A stretch of DNA of 64,000 bases from Acheta domesticus (taxonomy: Eukaryota > Arthropoda > Insecta > Orthoptera > Gryllidae), in assembly GCA_031308135.1 (NCBI GenBank), contig JAHLJT010000631.1, forward strand, positions 441,501 to 505,500, read 5' to 3'. Of this stretch, positions 48,501 to 58,064 are shown piece by piece. The notes under the pieces were generated by a model. The model was given only the letters and a program-made list of their open reading frames with translations. It searched no databases and was not told the DNA's origin. How positions within the stretch are numbered: the stretch's first letter is position 1; every line of letters starts with the position of its first letter. The translations under genes were made by a program, and so were the position numbers.

Positions 48501-51500
48501 TAAAACAAAGTGAGTAGTCCAAAATTATTAGAGAGTACAGCCGTATTCCCTATTATGTGTTGTATATGACATTAAATTGCCCGGAACGAAATCCTTGTAG
48601 TTTAGGTTTTATAACAACACAAATATTGAATTTTGCAGGAAAATAGGGTGTTTTGATTAATAATCAATTCTTTTCAAAAAGAATGCATCTACCCCAAAAT
48701 GATATGCGTGTCGCGATTTTTTGCCATAATGTGCATGTTATTTGTAGAACATTGGATTGCTTGAAGCGAAATACCTGTAGTTTAGTTTTGAAAAAAACCC
48801 AACAAATATTTGAGATCGGTAAGTATTTCGGACAGTTTTTTTTACTTTGCTTTTCTTTTTCGTGAAAAACATGACAATACCCAAATTATTTGAAGATCGC
48901 ATCTTATTTGTTGGTATGTGTTCAATTGTTAGTAAATTCCATATTTACATTTGTTAGTTAAGTTTGTTTTCTTTTTTTTTTTGACGAATGAAAGATTGAG
49001 AAAAAATGTAGTTTGCCTTTTATACTAGGCATTATTCTTTTTCCATTTTTGGATTTCTCTATTATTGATTGTGATTTTAGAATTGTAAATGTATAGTTAA
49101 ATAACTATTTTATCTTTTAATTCGTCGCTGCTTTTTGGAGAGAATTTTTCTTGTATGAAATATTTAATAAGTCCATATTGGATATTTCCATAGGAATGAA
49201 TTAAAGTAATTATTTCAAGGCTTGATGTTGATCCTGTCCGAATAAATGGTAAAACTCTCAACAAATACATTTTTTTTAATGTTGGAAATACACGTGTACG
49301 GTATAATTCTCCCAGAATATGTGTGAAGTTTCTCCGGATTTCCTAGTTTTGAGATAGTGAGATTCTAGCTTCTCCATCCTCGTTTTTGCTAAGTTGATTT
49401 CGGGGTGTTTTTTGATGACACTAAAGTACCCAAAATTATGGCCCAAGATTTTTTGAGTTGAGTTGCTATTGGGATGATTTTAAATATTTGTTATCGTCCG
49501 TAGGGGTGAGTTTCGAAATTTTGAAAAGGAACAAAAATTTCGCACGTTTACGACCACACAAATATTTTCGAATTTTCAGTACCGGTGGGTGTTAAATTAA
49601 CAACCCACAATTTTTAACCTTAATTTCGGAGATTGTAGGGTACCAAATAATGTTTCTGGTGTCACTGAACAGTCCAAAAATATCCCAAACTTATGGTGGG
49701 AGAAATTTTGAAATTTGAGAATTAGGGGTGGTTTTGATTTTTTGTTTTCGTATTTAGGGGTGTGTTTCGAAATTTTGAAAAGTGGCCCCCAGAAGCCCAA
49801 AATTCACTTGTTTTGACCGTGCAAAAAAATTTGAATTTTAAGTAAGTGGGGGTGCTAGCTTTACCGGCCAAAATTTGAAATCGTAATTTCAAGGTGTTGG
49901 GAGGTAGCCCAACATTTTTGGAAGGGGGCTGAAATTAGCCCAAAATTAGCCCAAAATTATGGCGCAAGCATTTTTGAGTTTTGAGAAAGTGGGGGTGCTA
50001 GCTTTACCGACGTAGTGGCGCCTGCTATTACAAGCACACCGTCCAGACCTGGTCCCTGCCGAATATCGCCGTGTGTGTAAATAAATAAAACTGTGCCCGG
50101 CGGGGGCCGCCTCGGCCGCGGGCATCGTCTGGCGGAGGCCAATTCGCACCTAAAAACTCCCGCGCCACCACCCGGAGCCCCTCGATGCCCCTACACTCTG
50201 TCAAAGAAGATGGTGCAGTGATGGAGCAGTTAAAATGTAAATAGTGTAAATAGTAATCAGTGCACAACAAGGACGAGACAGTAACACCTGTGCTTAGTGT
50301 CAGGTCATTTCAGGATAAGAGAATTTCGAAGATAAAAGCAATAAGGACGCGACAGACGCTTATGAAGTAATTGTAATTAGATGTAGGTTGTTGAAGTAAT
50401 GATAGTGTAAATAAAACAAAAGAGGTGCGTCAGTTACACAAGAGAGGAAAATCCTCAGACTATTATAAATAACGCAAGAAAGGTCAAAGCAATCTTGAAC
50501 TCTCCAACCATCCAAAATATACATGCTATGTAGTGCAAAACTAACACCATGTATAAAAACACATGTCGACAACACATGTCGACAATAAACACTACTTAAA
50601 TACAGAGTAATATACGGAGTATAGGGAAAGTTATATAATGCTGCGGGGAAAATGGCGAATTTTCGCCAGCAAAAAATTAGTTGTCTGGTCGTGATGACGA
50701 AAAAGTGGATAAACCAGTTGCTAAATGAAGAAAAAATCCCTTAACACGTGGTGGAGCCAGAACCCGTTTTTTGTTGGTCCTTGATTCCCAAAAACCAACT
50801 GAAAGGAAAACGTCCATCTGTTCGTCCCCGTCCGTCCGTCAACACTGCTAGCACCTAAACCATACGTACGATTTCTTCCAAAATGGATATTCCCCGCACG
50901 ATCTGGTTTGAGTGAAAGCTTTGAGATTTGGAAAAAGATTCTATAAAATTTTGGGGTACTTTACATGAAGCTCCCCGGACGTTTTTAAACTTTTCTCAAA
51001 AACTGCTCCAAATTTTTCTTTATATTTCTTGTAAGAACAGAGTACAATGCACTTATTATGGTGACATAGATACGATGTTCACGGTAAACGCTAAATTTTC
51101 GAAAATTGAAAAATTTTGAATTTTATTCAACGTCTTCCTCCAACTACAAAATTGCAGATGGAGATTTTTCCTTCAAATATATTTTTTTCTTCATAGTGAG
51201 TGGTGATTATTCGCCCGAAAGAACCAATGTTAATTGTTTCGCATTGTACAGCCCTAAATTTTGGAATTTAAAGTCGGGGATAATTTTTTTCCAAGAGCCT
51301 AAAACTATTCTTAACTTTTGGGAAGGGTTTCAGATTTTTCCTAAGGTTTTTTTTTGATTTTGGTGTTATTTCATCCGTAAGAACCAATGTTAATTGTTTC
51401 GCTCTGTACAGCCCTGATTTTTGGAATTTGAAGGCGGGGATGATTTTTTTCCAAAAGCGTAAAATTATTCTTAACGTTTGGGAGGGGTTTCAGATTTTTC

Positions 51501-54500
51501 TTAAGGTTTTTTGATTTTGGCGTTATTTCACCCGTAAGAACCAATGTTAATTGTTTCGCTCTGTACAGCCCTGATTTTTGGAATTTGAAGGCGGGGATGA
51601 TTTTTTTCCAAGAGCCTAAAATTATTCTTAACTTTTGGGAGGGGTTTCAGATTTTTCCTAAGGTTTTTTGATTTTGATGTTTATTCGCCCATAAGAACCA
51701 ATGTTAATTGTTTCGCTTTGTACAGCCCTGATTTTTGGAATTTGAAGGCGGGGATGATTTTTTTCCAAGAGCCTAAAATTATTCTTAACTTTTGGGAGGG
51801 GTTTCAGATTTTTCCTGAGGTTTTTTGATTTTGGTGTTATTTCACCCGTTAGAACCAATATTAATTGTTTCGCTTTCTACAGCCCTGATTTTTGGAATTT
51901 GAAGGTGGGGATGATTTTTTTTCCAAGAGCCTAAAACTATTCTTAACTTTTGGGAGGGGTTTCAGATTTTTCCTAAGGTTTTTTGATTTTGATGTTTATT
52001 CGCCCATAAGAACCAATGTTAATTGTTTCGCTTTGTACAGCCCTGATTTTTGGAATTTGAAGGCGGAGATGATTTTTTTCCAAGAGCCTAAAATTATTCT
52101 TAACTTTTGGGAGGGGTTTCAGATTTTTCCTGAGGTTTTTTGATTTTGGTGTTATTTCACCCGTAAGAATCAATGTTAATTGTTTCGCTTTGTATAGCCC
52201 TGATTTTTGGAATTGGAAGGCGGGGATAATTTTTTTCCAAGAGCCTAAAATTATTCTTAAATTTTGGGATGGGTTTCGGATTTTACAATTGATTTTGAGA
52301 TAGATTCTGGGTGGGCGCTGCTAGCTTTAGACTAAAGCTAGCAGCGCCCACGATTTTCGGAAATCCAGAGGAGCCTAAAACTCGGGAATAGAGCATTTAA
52401 TTAGCCTAAAATTAGCCTAAAATTTTGGATATAGTTTGGTTGAGATTGGTTTCTGGGCGCTGCTAGCTTTAGATGGCTGGTTCAATTCATTCTTCTAGTA
52501 TGTTATATTTCATCCTAGTGTTCTGGCTAAACACTTCTGCGTCTCATTTACTAATAAAAATTTGAGCTGAACTCTTGTTTATCATTGACCGCGAGACTTG
52601 CACATCTGGGAGTGGTCAACAATAACGCACAAAATGTCACTATCAACTACTTCATCTAAGAGGCGAATGCAACACAAGGCAGATACACTGGAACTACTTC
52701 CACGATCTCGATTGTTTACGACGGTGTAAGTGCGTCTCACAAAATCTTCACAGCAGTCAGGACTGCCGATATCTTGAAAAGAAATTATACAATGGCGCAG
52801 CTTTAATTCTTATACGCAAATGGCAATAAGAACATTTGTTAATTTATACATTGCAGACTTAAATAATATGTAAACTATTTGAGGAATAATTAAATTTCTT
52901 GGATATTAATTAAGAAATAGTAGACTGGCGCTATTTCTACAGATTGTGCCCATGACCACGCGGGGACTCCCGAGTGAGAGAGAATTTTTTATTTATTTTT
53001 ATTTAATAGGTAATTATAACAAATTTATACAAAATTTCAGTTCTTTTAGCTATGTGGCTAGGCTGAAGGCCTTTAAGTCATTACAATACCTACATCCTAC
53101 CGCATTCTAACCTTTCGAATTCTGGCATTCTCCCCTAATGGTCTCTTCATCGCATCAAAGCCGCGGAAAGGAGACCATAAGGTACGGCTGAGGAAAAAAC
53201 CCCTGAAGGGGGAAAAGCCTGCCGTCAGAAGACGAGTACATGCTAAACTACTAGATTTTGTTTTTCTAAACTATTTATTTATTTCCTGGCATGGGCATCT
53301 TCTCCATCCAGTCTTTGGCCTCCACGGCTTCTGAAATCAAACACCGCCACAGAAGATCGCCCGCACCACCGCCTCTTCGAACAATTTTCTACTAATTAAC
53401 TTAATTATCGCATACTGACTTATTTAATTATTACTAACTTACTACTTATTATTAATGATTAGCATTACTGATTACCTTTCTAGTTAACTTAATTATCTCT
53501 TGCTTATTGAATTAATTATTTCATCTCCGGTCTAGGCTCCGCTCGTACTACTAACCAGTGCTGTTTTCCCATTCCCTGATTACCGTTTCCCTGACAGTTC
53601 GAACCTTTCCTAAAAATGTTCCTAATTCTTTCATGAAGTGAGATCTATTATCAGCTAATATGTTTTGAGCGAGCGTTATGTTTCTGAATTGGAAGCAATA
53701 GTTCCCCATTCCCATCCATTTTCCTCTCCAAGTTTGTGTAGCGCAGCAATTTAACAGGATGTGGATCCAACCTTCTCTATCACCGCAAAGTACACAGATT
53801 CCATTGTCGTTCGAATTCTTCATTCTACGTTGCATCCACCCTCCTACCCTAAACCAAGCGTATCCCCCTCTTGCATCCCTTTTTAGTGTGTGTACGTAAC
53901 TTTCGCATCCCCATACAGGACTCGTGTGAGTTTGTACCACTAACAAACATTTTCTGCCGATGCTGCCAAAATATCTTGCCTTTTAATATCCGAAAGTCGA
54001 TCTGAAATTAACTGTTCTATCTCCCGTGTTCCCCTATTCTCAATCATTTCAGGAGAAACGTCTCCCAAACCTGCGCGTTCTAGTACCCGTTTCACTTTGT
54101 ACGCCCAATAGCGCTGATCGTTTTTCCTGTAGTTGCGCTCTAAAGCACCTGCGAATAAGCGTGTCAGACTCTTCACTTGCTAATCTAATCCAAAACTTAA
54201 TGGCTTTCATTTTTAAATCTTTCCAAATTCCTACACTACCTACTTCTCTTAAGACGCCGGCATTAGCTGCGAATCTAGAGACTCCGAGAATTAATTTATA
54301 ATAATCTGTTTCGATGCTTTCTAATCTGTCTATTCTGTCCACTCCCCAGATTTCCGCCCCGTAATTCATTGCTGGGAGCACTAGCGATTTAAACATTGTG
54401 TCGCACACCTTTAAAGGCAATTCCGGTACTCTACGCATTACGCAACCGATTTCTTTGAGAGCAATTCTTCCTTTACTATGAGCCGCAACTATGTGTTTAT

Positions 54501-57500
54501 TCCATCCCCCGTTCATAGAGAATTTTGCACCAAGATAAGTAAAGTTTTAACACGGTCGAGTTCCTCCTGTGCGTAATACCATTTCTCTTTGTTACCCCGA
54601 GAGAGAATTTACTGACCGCCCGAAGTGTGCTGCGCTTCGCACACTTCTCGAGCAAAACGAGTAACTTGCTCAAACGGGTAACTATACTGCGATTTTCGTA
54701 ACTTTGTCCCTGACAGGAATCAGCTGTTTCGACGCCATCCAATCAGCTTATATTTCGCGACAGTAACGTCACTATGGTGACGTTCAAGCTCCCGATTGGA
54801 TGAAACCGTGAACAGCTGATTTCTGTCAGAGACAAAGTTACGAAAATTGCAGCATAGCCTCTTTCCGCAGTGGATGCACGGTAGATGCTAGCGTAAAGCA
54901 GTCGGGTTTCTCTGGGCCAGGGGTGAAGAGGGGAGAGGGGAACCTCTCCATCTGCGCATACGTCATTGCTCGTCGCAATCTCGCGGCAGACGCTAGAAGC
55001 ATTTTAGCTTCCAAGCAATCACAGGCCAGTTTCAACAACCCGCCGAATTCAATCATAGGAAACCAATTTAAAATTAATACAAAACGTGATTCGCTCAACA
55101 GACCACTTGTAAGATTAACAATACAGTATTTAGGATTCTTTATTAATATTATATAGGGGGAAACTCAACATCTCAGCGTCCCCTGACGCTACGCCACTGT
55201 CATTGACACCGTATGAATCACCTCTATATTGTCGCCATCAACAAATAGCTCTGAACCTTTCTGTGCATCAACCGTTATCTCAGTTTTCGCCAACGAGAAC
55301 GTTTTAACTTTTATTTTGCTAACAATTTCTCCCGGTTGCCGTCGACGCCATATGGTCGGCTCGACGCGCTACATAAAGGCATCTACTGAATCATCCCTGT
55401 CAGCGTTTCCCGTTTCCAACCGCGTGCTGTCTGTCCCGCGCGGCTACTATTGCGCATGCTCTGCAAAATTGATCAGTTGACATCGGATGTTTAGGGAAAT
55501 GCCTATTTTTTCTAGCGAACTTATTTAAAGGCTGTTAATATATGGGCACGAATCATGACAAATGATGACATATGATCAAGTTTTATAACTCTTATTTTTG
55601 CTTATTTTAGCTTAAATGCCTTTTTTGCATAAATGCATTTTCTTTAGAATTATTGCAAGTTTTTGCCTTTTATGTATTCTTTTTTATACAATGATAAGAT
55701 GTCAAAAAATCGGCCATGGTCCAATCTGACCATTCATTACGAAACCTTCAATTCACGTATTTGTACTATTTTGAAATACGAGAGAATTCCTGAAAGTATA
55801 CCAACTTATTTTTCTTCATTTCCCTATATCATAAATACTAGCCATGTTCTGGAAAATGGTCGATTGACAATACACCCAAGGCGCCTTTTGAGTGGAAATA
55901 AATGCAAATTCCCAGAAGGTTTCAGTGTTGCTAATGTTGGACTTCTAAAATATATGCCAGACACATCAGTAGGTGTTCAGAAATCCTTCTCTGTATTCAA
56001 ACTGATTTTGTCTCCCAATCGTCGCAGATTTGAAATTGCAATCCTTGGAAAGTTATTAGTAATATCTTGCAATAGAAACTATCAAGAATAAAATGTAGAA
56101 GAGTTGTAAATACGTATGGTGTTTAACAAATAATTTTTAATTTTGTTTTGAATTTAATTTATGACTGCCTTTTTTCTACTTATTCTTGACATTTTCAGTT
56201 CCTTTTTAGGCGCCTAAAAGACGATTTTTTAGAGCCTAAACATCCGATGTCTATTGATCAGCCAAACGTTCCTCAATATCTGCAGCGGCCGTCTTATCAA
56301 CTTGCAACCGCCTTCCAGCAACTAGAAAAGGGTTGTCATCTACATCTGAGCCTTGCGTACACACATTCAACAATATTCGTAGAAAAACGCGGACACGACT
56401 CCTGGACCTATGCTCTTCTCTCAAGTAAATAACAACCGGAAACTACTGTGCAACATACACGTGCTACTCTTTGACCTCGTCGGTCTGCACTACTAGTGTT
56501 CCACTCTCGTCGTCAGTCAAAACAATTATTCTGCTCTGGCGAAGAAATTATTGGCAACATCGGCTCTGGAAGCCTCTCTTCAACTTCATTATCTGACTTT
56601 GCAAAGAAATCCGAACAAATATTATGGCGTTCCGGCTAGGAACATACCGTCAATAGGGGTTTTGGCAGTTTTTCAGACTTCTCTATCTAAATTCGAAAAA
56701 CATTTCCAAAAATGAATTGGTTCCTTATTTCTAGGTAATTCAGGTGACAAGAAGCTTTGAAGTTTTTGACTTTCCTTCATTTATAGTGAACATAAAAAAT
56801 CTAACTTGCCTTTGTGATCTGTTCTTGTTCTGGAACTTTAGCTCCACTTATATTCGTTATCGGAGTAATTTCCTGACTATTTTTACTGTGTTTCATGCAG
56901 TTGTCACGGGCTCCTATTCTATCCGACTCGTGAGCCGTATCTTTCCTTGTCTCCTCTGACTCTAGGCGGAAATTTCTTTTTCCTGTACTATCTGTTCTAG
57001 CTGTTACTGTACTCAATTCGCACAGTGCTCTTGCATCATGCGACACCATTTTGTCATGGTACCATACAGAATGCTAAGGACCATATTGGCTTCTCTTCCA
57101 TTCAGAATGTCATATCATCGATGATATAGACCTATGCGAAAGAAACAGTTTTACAGGAGGAAGGAAAAACACATTTTGATGTTAATAATGTACATTTGGG
57201 TAAGTTTAGGTATTCTACACTTTCAGTATTTATTTATTGTAGTATATTTTCTGAAAGCACCTTACGAAAACCTCCCATGTGGAAACCTCCCTCCATAATA
57301 TATTTTCTTATTTTATCAATTTTCTTCAATTTAATTCCATATCTTTTATGAAAAGATGTTGGTTTTTAAATCAGCAATTTCCCTACATTATTGGGGAAAT
57401 CTAGGTGTCCAAAATGTCATTGACTCCGGGTTTTCTGATCTGTAATCTTAATGAGACGTGTAATTCATTCGATGAAGATCTCGCCAGTTTGTGTAACGGC

Positions 57501-57980
57501 TTCTATTGCGATGAGTCGGGCTGCCAAACTACGGTCCTGGATTACAATAGATTAATCTTTTACTACTGACGAGAAAGTTGTATGATGTAAAGTGAACAGT
57601 TTTTCTAAATGTAATTTCTTACAATTTAAATAGTTTTTAATTAGAGAATTTTAATATTACATATATCCGATTTTATATATTTCTTACATATTGTTACTGT
57701 TTTCATTACATATTTATGTACATATTTTGTCGTTTAATACTACCTATTTTTCCGGTCTCTATTTACGACAGTGAACGTTAGCCGTTTGGGTGGAGTGGGC
57801 AGTCGCTCTCTATTGAGGAGTAAGTGCGTTGTGCGGCTGCGCAGGTGCCGGCGCCTGCAGCCCAACTCGGTGCACCAGCGCACGCTGGTGGCGCTGGGCG
57901 TGGGGCTGGGGCTGCGGGGCGCGGGGCAGGTGCGCGCGGGCGACGAGGTCTTCATCGCCGACAGCCTCCGCCCCCGCTGA
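39294..57980 (+). CDS. mARC/MOSC-domain protein, copy 2 (six exons; Mo-ligand Cys replaced by Asp)
   Basis: Paralogue of copy 1, 349 aa, open throughout. Exons: 39294-39538, 39615-39794, 42266-42467, 42545-42756, 43557-43631 and 57845-57980, with the same phase at every junction as copy 1. Hydrophobic anchor at about 6-26, VFYPLKSG of MOSC_N, DFGEAAAQWISQYL, WFRPNFIVAG and WNYIKIG are kept. The position of the Mo-binding cysteine is Asp281 (CHRDLSCCIDPNTG), with a Cys pair three and four residues later. The segment matching EASVSDLNSRI is ESSVKALKKEL, another pocket change. The fold should be kept, but cofactor binding or catalysis in the usual way is doubtful. It may be a non-catalytic mARC or have shifted chemistry (inference). 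The last exon, 14.2 kb away beyond several transposons, is the least certain link. Confidence 0.85.
39615..39794 (+). CDS. mARC copy 2, exon 2
   Basis: Codes CFVAFDYEKDAIVTNRDYPK then LTLVKWNESGENYVTFQAPN. The frame is intact at the place where copy 1 is shifted. Donor AG|GTAACC. Confidence 0.87.
39795..42265. other. intron 2 of mARC copy 2
   Basis: A motif GGAGCCGCCACTG ending near 41023 looks like a hAT terminus, but no partner end was found. A GC-rich patch lies at 40560-40860. Nothing coding. Confidence 0.35.
42266..42467 (+). CDS. mARC copy 2, exon 3
   Basis: 202 nt, as in copy 1. Contains IYVMDFGEAAAQWISQYLGL. Donor TTC|GTAAGT; following intron 77 nt. Confidence 0.88.
42545..42756 (+). 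CDS. mARC copy 2, exon 4
   Basis: 212 nt, as in copy 1. Contains DFAPYTLITESSVKALKKEL, DWFRPNFIVAG and WNYIKIGSAIFQNVMPCH. Confidence 0.88.
43557..43631 (+). CDS. mARC copy 2, exon 5 (Asp281 at the ligand site)
   Basis: 75 nt, as in copy 1. After acceptor TTTTCCAG the first full codon is GAT (Asp281), followed by LSCCIDPNTGIKSS. An AG two bases later would break the frame, so alternative splicing does not restore a cysteine. Ends KTLVR (split) at donor AG|GTACTT. Confidence 0.85.
44130..44680. repeat. weak direct repeat about 510 bp apart
   Basis: Versions of TGCCAACATAACwGAACwAAAAATATG occur at about 44148-44175 and 44653-44685, in intron 5 of mARC copy 2. Cause unknown. Confidence 0.4.
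45079..46345 (+). repeat. left arm of the foldback-like element
   Basis: After about 180 bp of terminal sequence, seven units of about 157 bp follow, each with CCTTAGGAAAAATCTGAAAC, AATTTTAGGCTCTTGGAAAA, AATCAGGGCTGTACAAAGCG and TTAACATTGGTTCTTACGGG. Confidence 0.9.
45207..45245. repeat. 39-nt perfect hairpin in left arm
   Basis: TGGGCGCTGCTAGCTTTAG, one central base (T), then the exact complement. The same hairpin is at 52312-52350 with A at the centre. Confidence 0.95.
46346..49020 (+). repeat. central ~350-bp tandem array of alternating half-units
   Basis: Motifs near GCCCAAAATTATTTG recur about every 175 bp, alternating between copies followed by TGGGTATA-type and GAGATTG-type text, so the true period is about 350 bp. 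About seven copies, more diverged towards the right. No coding potential. Confidence 0.8.
49400..50020 (+). repeat. repeats with GTGGGGGTGCTAGCTTTACCG
   Basis: AGTGGGGGTGCTAGCTTTACC-like text occurs near 49846 and 49990 (about 145 bp apart). It shares TGCTAGCTTTA with the element's own termini. Confidence 0.55.
50020..50590. other. GC-rich segment inside the foldback centre, origin unknown
   Basis: Starts near TAGTGGCGCCTGCT, with a GC-rich part at 50090-50190 and no recognisable gene. Could be a captured fragment or an LTR-like insertion. Confidence 0.3.
50590..51185 (+). repeat. copy of the dispersed inverted-repeat family next to the right arm
   Basis: ATACGGAGTATAGGGAAAGT, AAAGTGGATAAACCAGTTGC, GGAAAACGTCC and GGGGTACTTTACATGAAGC match the reverse strand of 63240-63635. 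Confidence 0.75.
51190..52478 (-). repeat. right arm of the foldback-like element
   Basis: Reverse-complement copy of the left arm, again with seven occurrences of CCAATGTTAATTGTTTCG-type text and the same terminal part. Confidence 0.9.
52312..52350. repeat. 39-nt perfect hairpin in right arm
   Basis: Mirror of 45207-45245, with nineteen paired bases per side and A at the centre. Confidence 0.95.
52988..54598 (-). mobile_element. 5'-truncated LINE inserted in the hAT element
   Basis: Bounded by 12-bp direct copies GAGAGAGAATTT (52976-52987 and 54599-54610). On the minus strand it ends in an A-rich (AAATAAA)-like tail beside 52988. The ORF2 C-terminal remnant lies inside. Confidence 0.85.
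53551..54590 (-). pseudogene. LINE ORF2 C-terminal region, frameshifted
   Basis: Minus-strand pieces in order: TYLGAKFSMNGGWNKHIVAA (shift near 54545), FKSLVLPAMNYGAEIWGVDR, VLREVGSVGIWKDLKMKAIK, then a shift near 54175 to LTRLFAGALERNYRKNDQRY, then a shift near 53943 to YAWFRVGGWM and the zinc motif CVLCGDREGWIHILLNC (CX2CX7HX4C), typical of LINE C termini. The stop is at about 53551. Clade not settled; it differs from the Jockey-like copy at 1-2131. Confidence 0.75.
54683..54856. mobile_element. 174-bp MITE, copy 2, nested in the hAT element
   Basis: Same length and arms as 17341-17514 (TATACTGCGATTTTCGTAAC on the left, its complement on the right). The related hAT copy at 15809-16578 shows the unoccupied site. 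Confidence 0.85.
55481..56249 (+). mobile_element. 769-bp hAT-derived element
   Basis: Ends CATCGGATGTTTAGG and its complement; flanks TCAGTTGA (55473-55480) and TCTATTGA (56250-56257) match at 6 of 8. Carries a 130-codon ORF. Confidence 0.65.
55699..56091 (+). CDS. hAT transposase C-terminal remnant ORF (130 aa)
   Basis: Open frame MSKNRPWSNLTIHYETFNSR to CNRNYQE. Its end, SVGVQKSFSVFKLILSPNRR then LGKLLVISCN, resembles the C-terminal dimerisation segment of hAT transposases of the CGGBP1-like type (VERSFSxYKxxLSxRRxxF, NLxxxxxxxCN). No catalytic core is present. A start at 55663 is also in frame. Whether it is expressed is unknown. Confidence 0.5.
   Translation: MSKNRPWSNLTIHYETFNSRICTILKYERIPESIPTYFSSFPYIINTSHVLENGRLTIHPRRLLSGNKCKFPEGFSVANVGLLKYMPDTSVGVQKSFSVFKLILSPNRRRFEIAILGKLLVISCNRNYQE
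56260..57770. other. end of intron 5 of mARC copy 2, nothing recognised
   Basis: Mixed-composition intron sequence with short ORFs only. Confidence 0.3.
57845..57980 (+). CDS. mARC copy 2, exon 6 (C terminus, probable)
   Basis: Acceptor GCGCAG, then CRRLQPNSVHQRTLVALGVG and GQVRAGDEVFIADSLRPR, TGA at 57978-57980. The phase fits exon 5, and the VRAGDEVFI strand matches VRVGDPVYV of copy 1. No other C-terminal exon is seen between 43.6 and 57.8 kb. Extremely GC-rich. Confidence 0.75.
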
Positions 57981-58055
57981 CCTCGCCCACGGCGGAGCAC
58001 CCCGCCGCCACCGCGCTTTATTTTTGACGAGCATTTTACATTTTCTTTGCAGCTG

Positions 58056-58061
58056 AATAAA
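58056..58061 (+). terminator. poly(A) signal of mARC copy 2
   Basis: AATAAA, 76 nt after the stop codon. Confidence 0.6.
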
Positions 58062-58064
58062 TGG

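Larger units (their letters stand above)
45079..52478. mobile_element. 7.4-kb foldback-like element with long tandem-repeat inverted arms
   Basis: Ends are AGCCATCTAAAGCTAGCA and its complement, flanked by GGTTCTATT (45070-45078) and GGTTCAATT (52479-52487), an 8-of-9 match. The two arms (45079-46345 and 51190-52478) are inverted copies, each with a terminal unique part and seven tandem units of about 157 bp. The 4.8-kb centre holds another tandem array and other repeats but no transposase. Architecture and a 9-bp duplication resemble Drosophila Foldback and long-TIR Mutator-like elements (comparison from general knowledge). It sits in intron 5 of mARC copy 2. Confidence 0.8.
52590..55199 (-). 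mobile_element. hAT-like element, copy 2, carrying nested LINE and MITE
   Basis: Flanked by perfect 8-bp copies TCATTGAC (52582-52589 and 55200-55207). The right end is CGTAGCGT-type text complementing CAGTGGCGTAGCGTCAGGGG; the left end is slightly eroded. Once the nested LINE and MITE are set aside, the remainder (about 0.8 kb) aligns with the reverse strand of 15809-16578, including GGTCATGGGCACAA, GAGCAAGTTACTCGTTT and GTGGTCAACAATAACGC. Confidence 0.8.

Noticed and set aside
46346..49020. CRISPR-like array
   Set aside because: Units are about 175-350 bp with graded divergence and no constant short repeat and spacer pattern; the window is eukaryotic.
45384..52173. Short ORFs recurring with the same peptide in the foldback arms
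   Set aside because: They repeat because the ~157-bp units repeat, and frames open and close with small changes; not evidence of a protein.
57740..58034. Several overlapping frames on both strands around mARC copy 2 exon 6
   Set aside because: Shadows of the GC-rich last exon.
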